Positions 1 to 9,840 are shown, counted from the first letter of the stretch. The stretch: 64,000 bases of DNA from Flavobacteriales bacterium (GCA_015075325.1 JABTUP010000005.1:62001-126000), one strand, 5' to 3'. Made by a program: numbers and translations. Notes: generated from the sequence alone by a model not told the origin.

Positions 1-522
1 GTTGTTGAGTGATTTGAGGATTAATGGCTTGTTGTTATCGAAATAAACACGAACGTAATTTCCTTCCGATTCAAACATTGGAACATCAGATAACTTAACA
101 AACCAACAGCGGTCGCCATCTTTAACAAAAACTTGGTCGTTCAGACCTAATTTTTGTTCACTATTATTTACTGATTCTGAGCTTGAATATTTATTTAAAG
201 CTTCTTCCAATCGTTCAGGCTGAATTGGTTTTAATAAATAATCTAAGGCATTTACTTCAAAAGCTTTAATTGCATATTCATCATAAGCGGTAACAAAAAC
301 TATTTCAGGAATATAATCTAATTCTTCAAGTAGGGCAAATCCATCTTTTTCGGGCATGTTTATATCCAAAAAAACCAAATCAGGTTTTAGTCGTTCAATA
401 TCTGCTGTTGCAGATTTTACGTTTTCGCATTCAGATAAAACTTCAACATGAGGATATTTTGCTAGTAAACTCTGGAGTTCTTTTCTAGCCAATCTTTCGT
501 CGTCAACAATAATAACTTTCAT
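1..522 (-). CDS. LytTR-family response regulator (3' end cut by window edge)
   Basis: The first 174 residues are visible; the C-terminus lies outside the window. It starts MKVIIVDDERLARKEL, a receiver domain with the acidic pair after VIIV, the phosphoacceptor Asp in the stretch VFLDINMPEKDG (about residue 55) and the Lys in YLLKPI (about residue 100). From about residue 130 a LytTR DNA-binding domain begins (FVKDGDRCWFVKLSDV). The start codon is 11 bases after the stop of the upstream histidine kinase, so the two are almost certainly one operon and a cognate pair. The regulon cannot be read from this window. The family assignment is firm; the partial length is due only to the window boundary. 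Confidence 0.93.
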   Translation of the reverse strand, partial: MKVIIVDDERLARKELQSLLAKYPHVEVLSECENVKSATADIERLKPDLVFLDINMPEKDGFALLEELDYIPEIVFVTAYDEYAIKAFEVNALDYLLKPIQPERLEEALNKYSSSESVNNSEQKLGLNDQVFVKDGDRCWFVKLSDVPMFESEGNYVRVYFDNNKPLILKSLNN

Positions 523-533
523 ATTATCTTAGT

Positions 534-1580
534 TTAAAGTTGTGTTTTACTTGGAATAATTAATTGTGCTTTCACTCTATTATTTTCATTTTCAATAGTG
601 AATTTTGCTGCATTTCCAAACAATAATTGTAGTCGTTGAATGGTATTTAAAATGCCAAATCCTGTTTCTGGAATTTTTGATTCGTCGTATTTCCCCGAAT
701 TATAAATGGTAATAACCAGTTTGTCATCCATTAACTTTGTTTGAATTTCGATAGAACCACCTTCAGCTAACTTTGAAGTTCCATGTTTAATTCCATTTTC
801 TACAATGGTTTGAATCATTAAAGGTGGAACCAGAAAAGTTTCGGTATTGGGTTCAATTTTTTTAATAATGTTTAATTTTTCTTCGAAACGAGTTTTTTCC
901 AAACTCAAGTAATCGTCAACAATTTTTAGTTCATCGCCAAGTGGTACCAACTTTTTTTTACCCATCAACAATGAATTTCTAAGCACATTCGATAGTTGAG
1001 TTATCGCATTTTTAGCTAAATCTGGGTTTTCGTCAACCAAAGCCCTTATACTATTCATTGAATTGAATATGAAGTGCGGATTTAACTGCGATTTAATTTT
1101 ATTTAATTCAATTTCATTTCTTGCTGCTTCCCACTTTAAGTTTTTAATCTCTTCTTTTTTATAATTATTAATAAAATGAAACAGAAAATAGAGCAACGAC
1201 CATAGTAAAAGCAACAACGACCAGTTGATTATTTTGGGAAATGCATCAGCCAAAACAAATGTGTAATCGTAATTTGATAGGGCAATTTCAATGATTAGAG
1301 TTTGAAGTATATAAACAATTACTCCTAAAAAAAGAATACTAATAATTACTCTTGGAATGAGGTGAGCAACCGACAAGCTCATCCAATTGAGTTTAATTAT
1401 TATTGCTCGATAAAAATGTGAAACCGATAATCCAATAAGAAAAATTGAAAACAAACTGTAGAGCAATTCAACTGTTAAATCATTGCCATTGAGTTTATTA
1501 AAAACACCAACAATTAAAACATACACTAACCAACCAAAAAGTTGAGCAAACCAGTATAGTTTTTTTTTTATTAACATCAA
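534..1580 (-). CDS. LytS/AlgZ-type membrane sensor histidine kinase
   Basis: The protein has 348 residues with four predicted membrane helices in the first 138 (about 11-28, 38-56, 74-100, 117-138) and almost no extracytoplasmic domain. It continues with a short coiled linker and a His_kinase (PF06580) domain. The phosphoacceptor His169 sits in QLNPHFIFNSMNSI, the N box is VENGIKHG at about 260-267 and the G box GFGILN at about 307-312. This family pairs with LytTR regulators, as here with the gene directly downstream. The lack of a sensor loop suggests it senses something in the membrane, which is inference. It follows the M61 peptidase on the same strand after 22 bases and may be co-transcribed with it. 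Confidence 0.93.
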   Translation of the reverse strand: MMLIKKKLYWFAQLFGWLVYVLIVGVFNKLNGNDLTVELLYSLFSIFLIGLSVSHFYRAIIIKLNWMSLSVAHLIPRVIISILFLGVIVYILQTLIIEIALSNYDYTFVLADAFPKIINWSLLLLLWSLLYFLFHFINNYKKEEIKNLKWEAARNEIELNKIKSQLNPHFIFNSMNSIRALVDENPDLAKNAITQLSNVLRNSLLMGKKKLVPLGDELKIVDDYLSLEKTRFEEKLNIIKKIEPNTETFLVPPLMIQTIVENGIKHGTSKLAEGGSIEIQTKLMDDKLVITIYNSGKYDESKIPETGFGILNTIQRLQLLFGNAAKFTIENENNRVKAQLIIPSKTQL

Positions 1581-1602
1581 TTCATCTCCTGAATAAAATC
1601 AA

Positions 1603-3435
1603 TTATTTACTTAACCAGCTTTTTTGCAACGATAATTGTTCTGGAGTAGCATTAGCATTAAATTCAATAAGGTATTTTTTTGTTTTTTCAATTGCCATTG
1701 CTTTAGATTTAAGTGTTATCGATTTTTTCTTTCCTTTCTCTTCGCGAGATACAACCACTTCAATTTTATCGCCAGCTTTCAAGGTGTTTTTTAATCGAGT
1801 TATTTCTGAATTGATATTGTCTGGTCCGATATTCACTCCATTAATTGACAAAATTTCGTCGTTATTTTTATAACCTAAAGTTTTACCAAATTCATCCATA
1901 TTGCCTGTATCCATAACAAATATTTTATCTGTTTCAGGATTGTAACTCATTGCAGCACCACCTAAGCTTATTTCTTTAACAGTAACATTGGTTTTATAAG
2001 TTATTCCAACTTTACCCAACAATTCTTCTAAAGGCAAAGCTTCGCTTCCTTCAACATATTTTTTAAAAAATTCTCTAATTTTTGGTGTAGATAAACTGGC
2101 TATTTTATCAAACAACTCTTCATCTTTAAACGAAACATTTTTACCGTATTCGTTTGACAACATTGCCATCATGTCTTTCATACCTACTTTCCCTTGAGAG
2201 TGTTCTCTCAATAAAATATCTAAACACAACCCTATTAAAGCACCTTTTTGATAAACATTACCGTATTGGTCTTCGTGTTCATCCAAACAACCCAAGCTCA
2301 TTTCTGTAAAAGGTAAATCGTCTTTAAAATAACTTGCAGTTTTAATTTTACCTTCTACCACTTCTAAGTATTCTTCTTTTGAAATTAAACCTTCATAAAT
2401 TTGAACGTGTCCTGCAAAATATTCGGTAACACCTTCGTACATCCATAAATGTTTCGACATTTTAGGGTTAATGTAATCAAAATCGCCAATTTCTTCCGAA
2501 TGAATGTTTAGTGGAGTTACAATATGAAAGAATTCGTGAGCAGCAACATCTACTAAAAATCCTGACAATCTGTCTAAAGACATTTCTGGCAAATAATAAA
2601 ATGATGAATACGAATGTTCTAAAGCTCCACTTCCTCCCGAACCGCTTTGTCCTGAATACAAATAAATGATAAAGGCATATTTATCGATAGGTAATTTACC
2701 ACCTAAATAATTTTTTTGGGCATCTAAAATTGTACTGATATTTTTTGCCAATTCTTTAGCACTTACAACTTTGTTTTTTGAATAAACAGAAATTAAAATA
2801 TCGGCACCACCCACTTTAATTATTGTGGTATCTGGAATATTATACATGATTGGTGAATCAACCAAATCCATGTAATTATTTACATAAAACACATCTTTGT
2901 TGCCAATGGTTTTAATGTTAGATAAACCAGTAGCTCCATAAAAATTATCGGGTCGAGTAACTGATAATTCATAAGGAACGGTTTTCATTCCATCAAAATA
3001 ACCAAAGAATCCATGATTGTTTAACACAATATTTTCATCTTTTTCAATATTTGTTCCACCTGGTTCAAAAACTAATTTATCCACTTTTGCATCCCAAGTA
3101 TCTTCAACCCAATAAGTTATTTTTGCTAAGTTTTTAGCATTTTCAATTTCCCATCTGTTGTTATCTAATCTATTTACACTTAAAGCATATCCTTTTTTAT
3201 CATAAGCTTCAAAATCCATTGCATACTGTCCGAAGTCATAAATTTTGTACGTACCCGGAACCATTTTTGGCATATTATAAATAATCTTATCTGACTTTAT
3301 TTCTGGAGTTTCTAGCTCAACTTTTATCATATCGTTATTAACCTTGGTTAAATCGATTGAAAATTTATAATTACTGTTTTGTGCAAAAACACTTACTGAT
3401 ATAAATACTAAGACTACTACTAAAAACTTTTTCAT
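1603..3435 (-). CDS. M61-family metallopeptidase with PDZ domain
   Basis: A 610-residue exported protein with a signal peptide ending near residue 19 (SVFAQ). An N-terminal beta-rich domain (about 22-200) precedes the zinc peptidase core. The core holds AAHEFFHIVTPLN with zinc ligands His300 and His304 and catalytic Glu301, followed by a downstream MYEGVTEYF that supplies the third ligand region. Residues of about 490-575 form a PDZ-like domain (DEILSINGVNIG). This matches the glycyl aminopeptidase family M61, which in Bacteroidota is usually periplasmic or outer-membrane-associated. The substrate is unknown. A good -35/-7 pair lies 25-55 bases upstream of the start codon, so it probably heads its own transcript. 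Confidence 0.9.
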   Translation of the reverse strand: MKKFLVVVLVFISVSVFAQNSNYKFSIDLTKVNNDMIKVELETPEIKSDKIIYNMPKMVPGTYKIYDFGQYAMDFEAYDKKGYALSVNRLDNNRWEIENAKNLAKITYWVEDTWDAKVDKLVFEPGGTNIEKDENIVLNNHGFFGYFDGMKTVPYELSVTRPDNFYGATGLSNIKTIGNKDVFYVNNYMDLVDSPIMYNIPDTTIIKVGGADILISVYSKNKVVSAKELAKNISTILDAQKNYLGGKLPIDKYAFIIYLYSGQSGSGGSGALEHSYSSFYYLPEMSLDRLSGFLVDVAAHEFFHIVTPLNIHSEEIGDFDYINPKMSKHLWMYEGVTEYFAGHVQIYEGLISKEEYLEVVEGKIKTASYFKDDLPFTEMSLGCLDEHEDQYGNVYQKGALIGLCLDILLREHSQGKVGMKDMMAMLSNEYGKNVSFKDEELFDKIASLSTPKIREFFKKYVEGSEALPLEELLGKVGITYKTNVTVKEISLGGAAMSYNPETDKIFVMDTGNMDEFGKTLGYKNNDEILSINGVNIGPDNINSEITRLKNTLKAGDKIEVVVSREEKGKKKSITLKSKAMAIEKTKKYLIEFNANATPEQLSLQKSWLSK

Positions 3436-3460
3436 GAAATAAATTTAAAAAATAACAATA

Positions 3461-3488
3461 CAAATATAAGGGTACAAAACTAAACCAA
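3461..3488 (-). promoter_or_regulatory. Predicted promoter of the M61 peptidase gene
   Basis: On the minus strand TTG (3488-3486), a 17-base spacer and TATATTTG (3468-3461) match the Bacteroidota consensus TTG / TAnnTTTG with the usual spacing. The box ends 25 bases before the start codon. Confidence 0.55.
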
Positions 3489-3550
3489 TAGGTAGATTAT
3501 ACACCAAAGGCAAAAAGAATAGATTAAAGGAGTTTTTTGATTATTTAAAA

Positions 3551-3580
3551 TAAAAAAAAGTCCATCAAATGATGGACTTT
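3551..3580 (-). terminator. Rho-independent terminator after the 282-residue lipoprotein gene
   Basis: The 10-bp perfect stem AAAGTCCATC / GATGGACTTT has a 4-base loop and is followed on the minus strand by a run of eight T. It starts 19 bases beyond the lipoprotein stop codon. Confidence 0.85.
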
Positions 3581-3599
3581 AAATCAACTGTAATTTTTA

Positions 3600-4448
3600 T
3601 TAATTCATTGCAAAAGTAAATGTGTTTCCTGCAATAGTAATAGTTGCACTATTATCGCAAGCTCCCGAACCAAAATCAATTGTTCTATTTAATAAGCCTG
3701 TTGGCGAAATAACTAAAGTACCGCTAACAATCCATCTACAGCAAATTTGTTTTCTAAGTGGCGAAGTTATGTTTACTGTATAAGGTTTTCCTGTTCTACT
3801 AACTCCATTTGCTGAACCTGATATTAGATAGACATCATCGCATAAATTTAACAATCCAATAGTTGATTCACCTTCAACCCATTCATTGGTTCTGGTCGAA
3901 TTCCATGTAGAAACTTCTCCAGAAGGTGAAGTTATTTTAGCATTAGAAACATTGACAGAAAAATGTAAATTATTTGCTGTATTTCGTCCTAAATTAGTAA
4001 TGGTTTTAGTACCTTCAACTAAATAATCATTTACATAATAATTTGTTGGATTAACAGTAAGTACACTTCCTTGGTTTCTATATTTTCCTGTAAGATTTAC
4101 AACTAATTTACCTCTTCTTTTTACTCCATTAATTCCTGTACAATTGGTTGCACCGAAATCAATTGTAACAGTTTTTGGCCAAGTAGCTGTATCTGCCCAA
4201 GCTGGATTAACAGTTACTGTAGCACAAGTTCCAAATGAAAATGATGTTTTTGAAGTAGTATCATTTTCTACTGCCTCTTCAACAACCTTTTTCATGTCAT
4301 CAAAAATATTCTGAGCTAATGCATTGTCTTGTGCTGTTGTTGTTTCATTATCAATTTTTTCATCTTCTTCATCTTTTTTACATGAAGTAGTTGCCAAGGC
4401 AATTGAAACAATTACCAATGCGGAATATTTAACCCAATTTGTTTTCAT
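3600..4448 (-). CDS. Putative lipoprotein of unknown function
   Basis: The 282-residue protein begins with a lipoprotein signal peptide whose lipobox ends ATTSCKKDEEDEK. The acidic residues after the cysteine resemble the Bacteroidota surface-export signal for lipoproteins. After an Asp/Glu/Thr-rich linker (about 24-65) the rest is Thr/Asn-rich and beta-strand-like. Two stretches resemble each other: TIDFGATNC near residue 100 and TIDFGSGAC near residue 258, each followed by a beta-rich segment, which hints at an internal repeat. I do not recognise a functional family. It is monocistronic, with its own terminator immediately downstream. It is most likely anchored in the outer membrane. Confidence 0.7.
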   Translation of the reverse strand: MKTNWVKYSALVIVSIALATTSCKKDEEDEKIDNETTTAQDNALAQNIFDDMKKVVEEAVENDTTSKTSFSFGTCATVTVNPAWADTATWPKTVTIDFGATNCTGINGVKRRGKLVVNLTGKYRNQGSVLTVNPTNYYVNDYLVEGTKTITNLGRNTANNLHFSVNVSNAKITSPSGEVSTWNSTRTNEWVEGESTIGLLNLCDDVYLISGSANGVSRTGKPYTVNITSPLRKQICCRWIVSGTLVISPTGLLNRTIDFGSGACDNSATITIAGNTFTFAMN

Positions 4449-4680
4449 TAATTATTTGAATATTTAGATTTGATATGTAAAAATATGCTTTTTTGGATTT
4501 TCTTATACAAAGATGCTGCCATTTTTTCATAATGTTAAATAATTAAATTTGATTGGCATTATTGTTGGTATTTTAAATTCAAAATTGTACTTTCACGTTG
4601 TTTTTTTAATAGTATTATTTGGAACTAAAACTTATCTAAAATCGTATAATACAACAAGGAAACATTTAAAACTTAATGCT

Positions 4681-5109
4681 ATGAAAAGGTTTGTTTTAAT
4701 ACTTGCAGTAATTCTGCCCCTGTCTTTTTTTGCTCAAAGCTCAAGAGACATCAATACTGTTATCCAAAAAACCCTAGATTTACACGCTCTAAAAAATTAT
4801 TTTAATGATGATGAAAAGGCTGGAAACACTCCTATTATTATTATTAATGATGATAAAATTCCTAACAATTTAATCGTTTTTAAATTTGATAAACGTGTTA
4901 AAGTAATGACTTTTGAAGAAATGGAGGTATTTAGAAGTGTTTATCAAGGAAATTTGGACAGCTATTTTATTTTTGAAGTAATGGATTTCACTGATGATAA
5001 TCAAGTTACCATAAAAGCAACTTTTAGGAAAAACGATAAGATTGCTATAAACGTAAACATGAAAAAAGAAAACAACAATTGGATTGTTACCGAATCTAAA
5101 GCTGGATAA
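4681..5109 (+). CDS. Small secreted protein of unknown function
   Basis: I chose the ATG that gives MKRFVLILAVILPLSFFAQ, a textbook signal peptide cleaved after AQ. The frame is open upstream to a TTG at 4549, but starting there would bury the signal peptide 44 residues inside the protein. The mature part (about 123 residues) is hydrophilic and contains IIIINDDKIPNNLIVFKFDKR and a C-terminal beta-rich half. No known family is recognised. The Smr gene starts 6 bases after the stop and a small membrane protein follows, so the three genes form a likely operon. A periplasmic or cell-surface location is inferred. Confidence 0.7.
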   Translation: MKRFVLILAVILPLSFFAQSSRDINTVIQKTLDLHALKNYFNDDEKAGNTPIIIINDDKIPNNLIVFKFDKRVKVMTFEEMEVFRSVYQGNLDSYFIFEVMDFTDDNQVTIKATFRKNDKIAINVNMKKENNNWIVTESKAG

Positions 5110-5115
5110 TGGTTT

Positions 5116-5370
5116 ATGAGTAAAATCACACTCGATTTACACGATATTTTCAATCATTCAAAAAAACTAGAAGCATCGCTAAACGATGCTTTTTTTGATG
5201 CTATAGATTGCAAAATAAAAACACTTGAAATAATTCATGGCAAAGGAAGTGGACAATTAAAAAAAAGGGTTCTTCGATTTTTGGAGTTGCCCGAAATAAA
5301 ATCAAAATACCACCGAATAGAAAAAGACAGTAAAAATTTTGGGCGTACTTTTGTTCACTTCAAACACTAA
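5116..5370 (+). CDS. Stand-alone Smr-domain protein
   Basis: The 84-residue protein is essentially one Smr domain. It has the N-terminal LDLHDI motif and the signature IIHGKGSGQLKKRVLRFL near residues 39-56. Smr domains occur at the C-terminus of MutS2 and as small stand-alone proteins, and are tied to nucleic-acid nicking or cleavage of branched DNA or of mRNA on stalled ribosomes. This one lacks the MutS part. It sits between a secreted protein and a two-helix membrane protein, which gives no clear functional clue. Family confidence is high; the cellular role is unknown. Confidence 0.82.
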   Translation: MSKITLDLHDIFNHSKKLEASLNDAFFDAIDCKIKTLEIIHGKGSGQLKKRVLRFLELPEIKSKYHRIEKDSKNFGRTFVHFKH

Positions 5371-5372
5371 TT

Positions 5373-5558
5373 ATGTTTACCGACGGACAAAAAATTTTTG
5401 CTATTTTATTTATTGTTGCTTTTATTGTAATTATTGGCTATCAATTTTACAAAGACCAACAAAGAAACAAGTCGTTATTTAAAGGCACATATTGGGTGCT
5501 AATAACCATTTTTGGTGTTATACTTGGCTATGTAATCTTAACTAAGTTTTTGCATTAG
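5373..5558 (+). CDS. Small two-helix membrane protein
   Basis: The 61-residue protein has hydrophobic helices at about 8-25 and 40-58, separated by the basic linker KDQQRNKSLFKG. It begins 2 bases after the Smr stop codon and is very likely co-transcribed. The stop codon lies 2 bases from the end of the convergent ComM-like gene. No family is recognised. Its reality rests on tight operon spacing and a coherent two-helix pattern. Confidence 0.65.
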   Translation: MFTDGQKIFAILFIVAFIVIIGYQFYKDQQRNKSLFKGTYWVLITIFGVILGYVILTKFLH

Positions 5559-5559
5559 T

Positions 5560-7101
5560 TTACCCTGCCCAACCTTCTCTATCCAAACTTCTAAACTGAA
5601 TGGCTTCGGCTAAATGATTGGTTTCTATTTTTGACGAATTGTCTAAATCGGCAATAGTTCGTGCTACTTTTAAAATACGGTCGTAAGCCCTTGCCGACAG
5701 CCCTAATCTATCCATCGCAACTTTAAGTAAATCTTGTCCTGCTTGGTTTATTTCGCAAATTTCACGCAATTGTTTCGAACTCATTTGAGCATTGGCGTAT
5801 ATTCCTTTGTTTTGCTCAAATCTTTTTGCCTGAATTTCTCTAGCTTTTATCACTCGCTCTCTAATTTGATTACTGCTTTCTCCTTGTTGTTTTACGCTAC
5901 TCAATTCATTAAATGAAACTGGCGTTACTTCCACATGTAAATCAATTCTATCTAATAGTGGTCCAGAAATTTTACTCAAGTATTTTTGCACCACACCTGG
6001 AGAGCAAACACATTCCTTTTCGGGATGATTATAAAACCCACAAGGACAAGGATTCATTGATGCTACCATCATAAAGCTTGCAGGATATTCAACCGAAAAT
6101 TTTGCTCTTGAAATCGTAACTCTTCGTTCTTCTAATGGTTGTCGCAACACCTCAAGAACGGTTCGTTTAAATTCAGGTAATTCGTCTAAAAACAACACTC
6201 CATTGTGTGCCAAAGATATTTCGCCAGGTTGAGGAAAACCACCACCACCAACCAAAGCAACATCAGAAATAGTATGATGGGGCGAACGAAAAGGGCGAGT
6301 GCTTATTAGCGAAGTTTCGGCAGCCAACTTACCACTTACCGAATGAATTTTGGTTGTTTCTAATGCTTCGTGCAGCGATAATGGTGGCAAAATGGTTGGC
6401 AAGCGTTTTGCCAGCATGGTTTTACCTGCTCCTGGTGGTCCAATTAAAATAACATTATGACCTCCTGCTGCGGCTATTTCTAAAGCTCTTTTTATATTTT
6501 CTTGACCTTTTACATCTAAAAAATCAAAATCGACATTGTTTAAATTTTCATAAAATTCTTTTCGGGTATCAACCACTATTTTATCAGGAACTGATTCTTC
6601 ATTAAAAAAGTCGATAACTTCTTTAATATTATCAACTCCATAAACATCTAATCCATCAACAATAGCTGCTTCTCTTGCATTTGCTTTCGGCAAAATAAAT
6701 CCTTTAAACCCTTCTTTTTTTGCTTGAATGGCAATTGGCAAAGCCCCTTTTATGGGTTGTAAACCTCCGTCAAGCGAAAGTTCTCCCATAATTACATAAT
6801 CGCCCACATGTTGATTTTGTATTTGTCCAGACGCGGCTAAAATACCAATTGCGAGTGTTAAATCGTAAGCCGAACCTTCTTTACGAATATCGGCTGGAGC
6901 CATGTTTACCACAATCTTCATTCCTGGCATTTTGTAACCCACATTTTTTAATGCCGAAGAAATTCGAAACTGACTTTCTTTAACAGCATTATCAGGCAAT
7001 CCCACCATAAAAAAAGCAAAACCATTATCAGCATTTACTTCAACTGTAATAGTTATTGCATCAACTCCTATAACTGCACTTCCGTAGGTTTTAACAAGCA
7101 T
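5560..7101 (-). CDS. YifB/ComM-family Mg-chelatase-like AAA+ ATPase
   Basis: The full-length 513-residue protein has an N-terminal ChlI-like domain (about 20-140), a central Mg-chelatase AAA+ domain with Walker A GPPGAGKT (221-228) and Walker [10 protein letters not shown] (about 300-310), and a C-terminal ChlI_C domain ending in RSLDREGW. Near residue 350 is a cysteine cluster, [15 protein letters not shown], typical of this family. In transformable bacteria ComM is a helicase that promotes branch migration during natural transformation. Whether this organism is transformable cannot be told here. It is convergent with the small operon downstream. Confidence 0.92.
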   Translation of the reverse strand: MLVKTYGSAVIGVDAITITVEVNADNGFAFFMVGLPDNAVKESQFRISSALKNVGYKMPGMKIVVNMAPADIRKEGSAYDLTLAIGILAASGQIQNQHVGDYVIMGELSLDGGLQPIKGALPIAIQAKKEGFKGFILPKANAREAAIVDGLDVYGVDNIKEVIDFFNEESVPDKIVVDTRKEFYENLNNVDFDFLDVKGQENIKRALEIAAAGGHNVILIGPPGAGKTMLAKRLPTILPPLSLHEALETTKIHSVSGKLAAETSLISTRPFRSPHHTISDVALVGGGGFPQPGEISLAHNGVLFLDELPEFKRTVLEVLRQPLEERRVTISRAKFSVEYPASFMMVASMNPCPCGFYNHPEKECVCSPGVVQKYLSKISGPLLDRIDLHVEVTPVSFNELSSVKQQGESSNQIRERVIKAREIQAKRFEQNKGIYANAQMSSKQLREICEINQAGQDLLKVAMDRLGLSARAYDRILKVARTIADLDNSSKIETNHLAEAIQFRSLDREGWAG

Positions 7102-7117
7102 AAAATTTGTGGTTAAA

Positions 7118-7166
7118 TTAGAGGTTAGACATTAGATGTTAGATATAAGACATTAGACTTAATATA
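7118..7166. repeat. Degenerate 7-bp periodic repeat (TTAGAnn)
   Basis: Consecutive heptamers read TTAGAGG, TTAGACA, TTAGATG, TTAGATA, TAAGACA, TTAGACT and TAATATA. The 7-bp phase is kept although the last two bases vary. It fills the short spacer between gmhA and the ComM-like gene. Confidence 0.75.
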
Positions 7167-7180
7167 GGTTAATTTAATTT

Positions 7181-7759
7181 TCAAATTTTCAAATTTTCTT
7201 CGATGTAATGAATAAGTGAATGAATAACTTTTATGTGTATTTCTTGTGCTCTATCGGCATATTTTGAGTGAGGGGCACGAACTTCTACATCGGCTATTGA
7301 AGCCAATAATCCACCGTCTTTTCCAGTTAATGCAACAATTTTCATTCCTTTTGTTTTGGCTACTTCAACCGCTTTTAATACATTTTTGGAATTTCCACTT
7401 GTACTTATTGCCAAAAGCACATCTCCTGTATTACCAATAGCTTCAACGTATCTCGAAAAAATTTCATCAAAGCCATAATCGTTTCCTACACAAGTAATAT
7501 GCGAAGCATCAGAAATAGAGATTGCTGCAATGGGTTTTCTATTTTCTCTAAAACGACCTGATAATTCTTCTGCAAAATGCATGGCATCACACATTGAACC
7601 TCCATTTCCACACGAAATAATTTTTTTACCATCAACAATTGCATTCAACATTACTTCGCCTGCTTCAGCAATTTTTGAGAAATTATGCTCATCTTGCACA
7701 AATTGGTCTAATATTTGTTTTGCCTCAAGAAAGTTATTTTTTATACTGTTTATGCTCAT
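7181..7759 (-). CDS. gmhA: Phosphoheptose isomerase-like SIS-domain protein
   Basis: The start was set at the ATG giving [15 protein letters not shown], 192 residues, the usual GmhA length; a start nine codons upstream adds an unlikely hydrophobic stub. The SIS fold shows [23 protein letters not shown] and a second phosphosugar-binding stretch, [13 protein letters not shown]. GmhA converts sedoheptulose 7-phosphate to D-glycero-D-manno-heptose 7-phosphate, the first step to ADP-heptose for lipopolysaccharide. The Glu and His residues expected in the active site ([18 protein letters not shown] at the C-terminus) are present. A homologous SIS isomerase such as DiaA is less likely because the GmhA signature is complete. 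Confidence 0.85.
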   Translation of the reverse strand: MSINSIKNNFLEAKQILDQFVQDEHNFSKIAEAGEVMLNAIVDGKKIISCGNGGSMCDAMHFAEELSGRFRENRKPIAAISISDASHITCVGNDYGFDEIFSRYVEAIGNTGDVLLAISTSGNSKNVLKAVEVAKTKGMKIVALTGKDGGLLASIADVEVRAPHSKYADRAQEIHIKVIHSLIHYIEENLKI

Positions 7760-7860
7760 TATGAAGGAATAATTTAAATAAAACAAAAAATGTGACCTTC
7801 AAATTTAGATAATAAATAAAGTATATTTATTTTTATAAACTCTTTTAAGACATTATACAT

Positions 7861-8304
7861 ATGAAAAAATTATTACTTAGCCTTGTATTAGCTTCATCAA
7901 CAATGGTTGTTGTGGCTCAGGAAAATGATGATGCAATGGTTACTTGCTATCAAAAATATGCTGAGATTTTTGAAAAAAGAGGTGCTGAAGAAATTGCTGA
8001 TGGCACTTACGACGATGTAATTATTACTTTTAGAAAGGGTAGTATGGCCGATTGCTTTTATGGAAAAGTCCATGTAAAAGGCGGGAATATTAACCCTAAT
8101 GAAATGTTTTTAAAATTTGAAGATAACACGTATGAAAGAATAGTTAGAAAGTACCGATTTCCTGATCAAATCATCAATATTATTAATGGTATGAGTCAAA
8201 CTATTGTAACGATTGATGATGAGTTGATAGACGTATTGTTTGTGAAGAAAATTAAACCTAAAAAGAAATCTTATGTTAAGGCGGTTGACCCAATATTTGA
8301 CTAA
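7861..8304 (+). CDS. Secreted protein of unknown function
   Basis: The 147-residue protein has a signal peptide MKKLLLSLVLASSTMVVVAQ cleaved after AQ. The mature part has two cysteines (TCYQKY, ADCFYG) that could form a disulfide, and a lysine-rich C-terminus (KKIKPKKKSYVK). It is monocistronic, flanked by a divergent gene upstream and a very strong hairpin terminator downstream. No family is recognised. A periplasmic or surface location is inferred from the signal peptide. Confidence 0.68.
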   Translation: MKKLLLSLVLASSTMVVVAQENDDAMVTCYQKYAEIFEKRGAEEIADGTYDDVIITFRKGSMADCFYGKVHVKGGNINPNEMFLKFEDNTYERIVRKYRFPDQIINIINGMSQTIVTIDDELIDVLFVKKIKPKKKSYVKAVDPIFD

Positions 8305-8312
8305 GAAGAAGC

Positions 8313-8374
8313 TAGAAGTTAGAAGACCGAAGTTAGATGAAATGACCACATCTAACTTCGGTCTTCTTTTTTTT
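8313..8374 (+). terminator. Strong terminator with a 19-bp perfect stem, built from 7-bp units
   Basis: The left arm (8321-8339) and right arm (8349-8367) pair perfectly over 19 bp around a 9-base loop and are followed by eight T. The left arm is itself a heptad repeat: GAAG recurs at 8315, 8322 and 8329. Only the plus-strand transcript has a U tract. Confidence 0.85.
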
Positions 8375-8465
8375 AACCAACTGTTTTCTTTTCTATTTTC
8401 AGCAATTAGCTTACTGATATTACTTCTCCACTATGAGAAACTTAGGCTTTCTACCTTCAAACAAT

Positions 8466-9656
8466 CTATTTAATAACACCCAACTCTTTACCCACTTTTT
8501 CGAAAGCAGCAATTGCTTTATCTAAATGAGCCTGTGTGTGTGCAGCCGAAATCTGAACTCTAATTCTTGCTAAATCTTTTGGCACAACTGGATAGAAAAA
8601 TCCTACAGCATAAATACCTTCTTGTAACAATTTTTCGGCAAAAGTTTGAGCCAATTTTGCATCATACAACATAACAGGCACTATAGCCGATTCTCCGTCT
8701 CTAAATTCCAATCCTATTTTTCGCATTCCTGCTTTAAAATAGTTGATGTTCCACTCCAATGTATCTCTTAATTCGGTTGTTGAGCTTAAAAGATTAAATA
8801 CCTCTATTGCAGCACCAACAATTACTGGAGATAATGAGTTTGAGAATAAATAAGGGCGAGAGCGTTGACGAAGCATTTCAATAATTTCTTTTTTACCCGA
8901 AGTAAAACCACCCATAGCACCACCTAAAGCTTTACCTAAAGTAGATGTTATAATATCAACTCTACCCATTACATTATTGTACTCATGTGTTCCTCTACCT
9001 GTTTTTCCAATAAAGCCAGTCGCATGAGAATCATCAACCATAACAAGAGCATCATATTTTTCGGCTAAGTCGCAAATTTTATCCAGTTTAGCAACATAAC
9101 CATCCATTGAAAAAACGCCGTCGGTAACAATAATACGATTTCGTTGTGCTTGCGATTTTTTCAATTGTTCTTCTAAATCAGCCATATCGCTATTTTTATA
9201 ACGGTAACGATGAGCTTTACACAAACGAACGCCATCAATTATTGAAGCATGATTTAACTCATCAGAAATTATAGCATCATTTTCACCAAAAAGAGGTTCA
9301 AACACCCCTCCGTTTGCATCGAAAGCTGCGGCATACAAAATAGTATCTTCCATGCCTAAAAAATCGGCAATTTTTTTCTCTAATATTTTATGAATATCCT
9401 GAGTTCCACAAATAAAACGAACTGAAGACATTCCATAGCCATGAGTATCTAAGGCTTTTTTAGCACCTTCAATTACTTTGGGGTGCGACGAAAGTCCTAA
9501 ATAATTATTAGCACACATAATTATTACTTCTTCACCAGTATTAACTTTAACCTCAGCTCCCATTGGAGTAGTGATAATTCGTTCTTTTTTAAATAAACCT
9601 GCTTCTTGAATATTGTTTAATTCTTGTTGGAGGTCGTTTTGCAGTTTTCCGTACAT
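8466..9656 (-). CDS. kbl: Glycine C-acetyltransferase (2-amino-3-ketobutyrate CoA ligase)
   Basis: I start at the ATG giving [13 protein letters not shown] (396 residues); a TTG three codons further upstream is possible. This is a PLP-dependent fold-type I enzyme of the alpha-oxoamine synthase family. It cleaves 2-amino-3-oxobutyrate with CoA to glycine and acetyl-CoA in threonine breakdown. The Kbl signature [17 protein letters not shown] is present, and the PLP lysine lies in [14 protein letters not shown] (about residue 240). The related serine palmitoyltransferases and BioF differ in these motifs. The usual threonine dehydrogenase partner is not adjacent. Confidence 0.9.
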   Translation of the reverse strand: MYGKLQNDLQQELNNIQEAGLFKKERIITTPMGAEVKVNTGEEVIIMCANNYLGLSSHPKVIEGAKKALDTHGYGMSSVRFICGTQDIHKILEKKIADFLGMEDTILYAAAFDANGGVFEPLFGENDAIISDELNHASIIDGVRLCKAHRYRYKNSDMADLEEQLKKSQAQRNRIIVTDGVFSMDGYVAKLDKICDLAEKYDALVMVDDSHATGFIGKTGRGTHEYNNVMGRVDIITSTLGKALGGAMGGFTSGKKEIIEMLRQRSRPYLFSNSLSPVIVGAAIEVFNLLSSTTELRDTLEWNINYFKAGMRKIGLEFRDGESAIVPVMLYDAKLAQTFAEKLLQEGIYAVGFFYPVVPKDLARIRVQISAAHTQAHLDKAIAAFEKVGKELGVIK

Positions 9657-9681
9657 AAATTCCAAATTTTTAATTTGAAAG

Positions 9682-9689
9682 CAAACTTA
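9682..9689 (-). promoter_or_regulatory. Predicted -7 box of kbl
   Basis: Minus-strand TAAGTTTG matches TAnnTTTG exactly, 25 bases before the chosen ATG. No good TTG lies at the -33 position, so the call is tentative. Confidence 0.35.
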
Positions 9690-9840
9690 ATTATTTATAA
9701 ATTCTTTCTGTTGAAAATAGTAAAAATCCAATTGAACAGATGTTTGATTATTGTGAATTAAAATAAATATATGACGAAAATCATATTTAATATTTTTTTG
9801 ATTAACTTAGTGTTAAACAATTAACTTATTTAAAATAGAT

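Noticed and set aside
4549..4680. 44-codon upstream extension of the small secreted protein (TTG start)
   Set aside because: It would place a textbook signal peptide inside the protein. The ATG at 4681 gives a normal exported protein.
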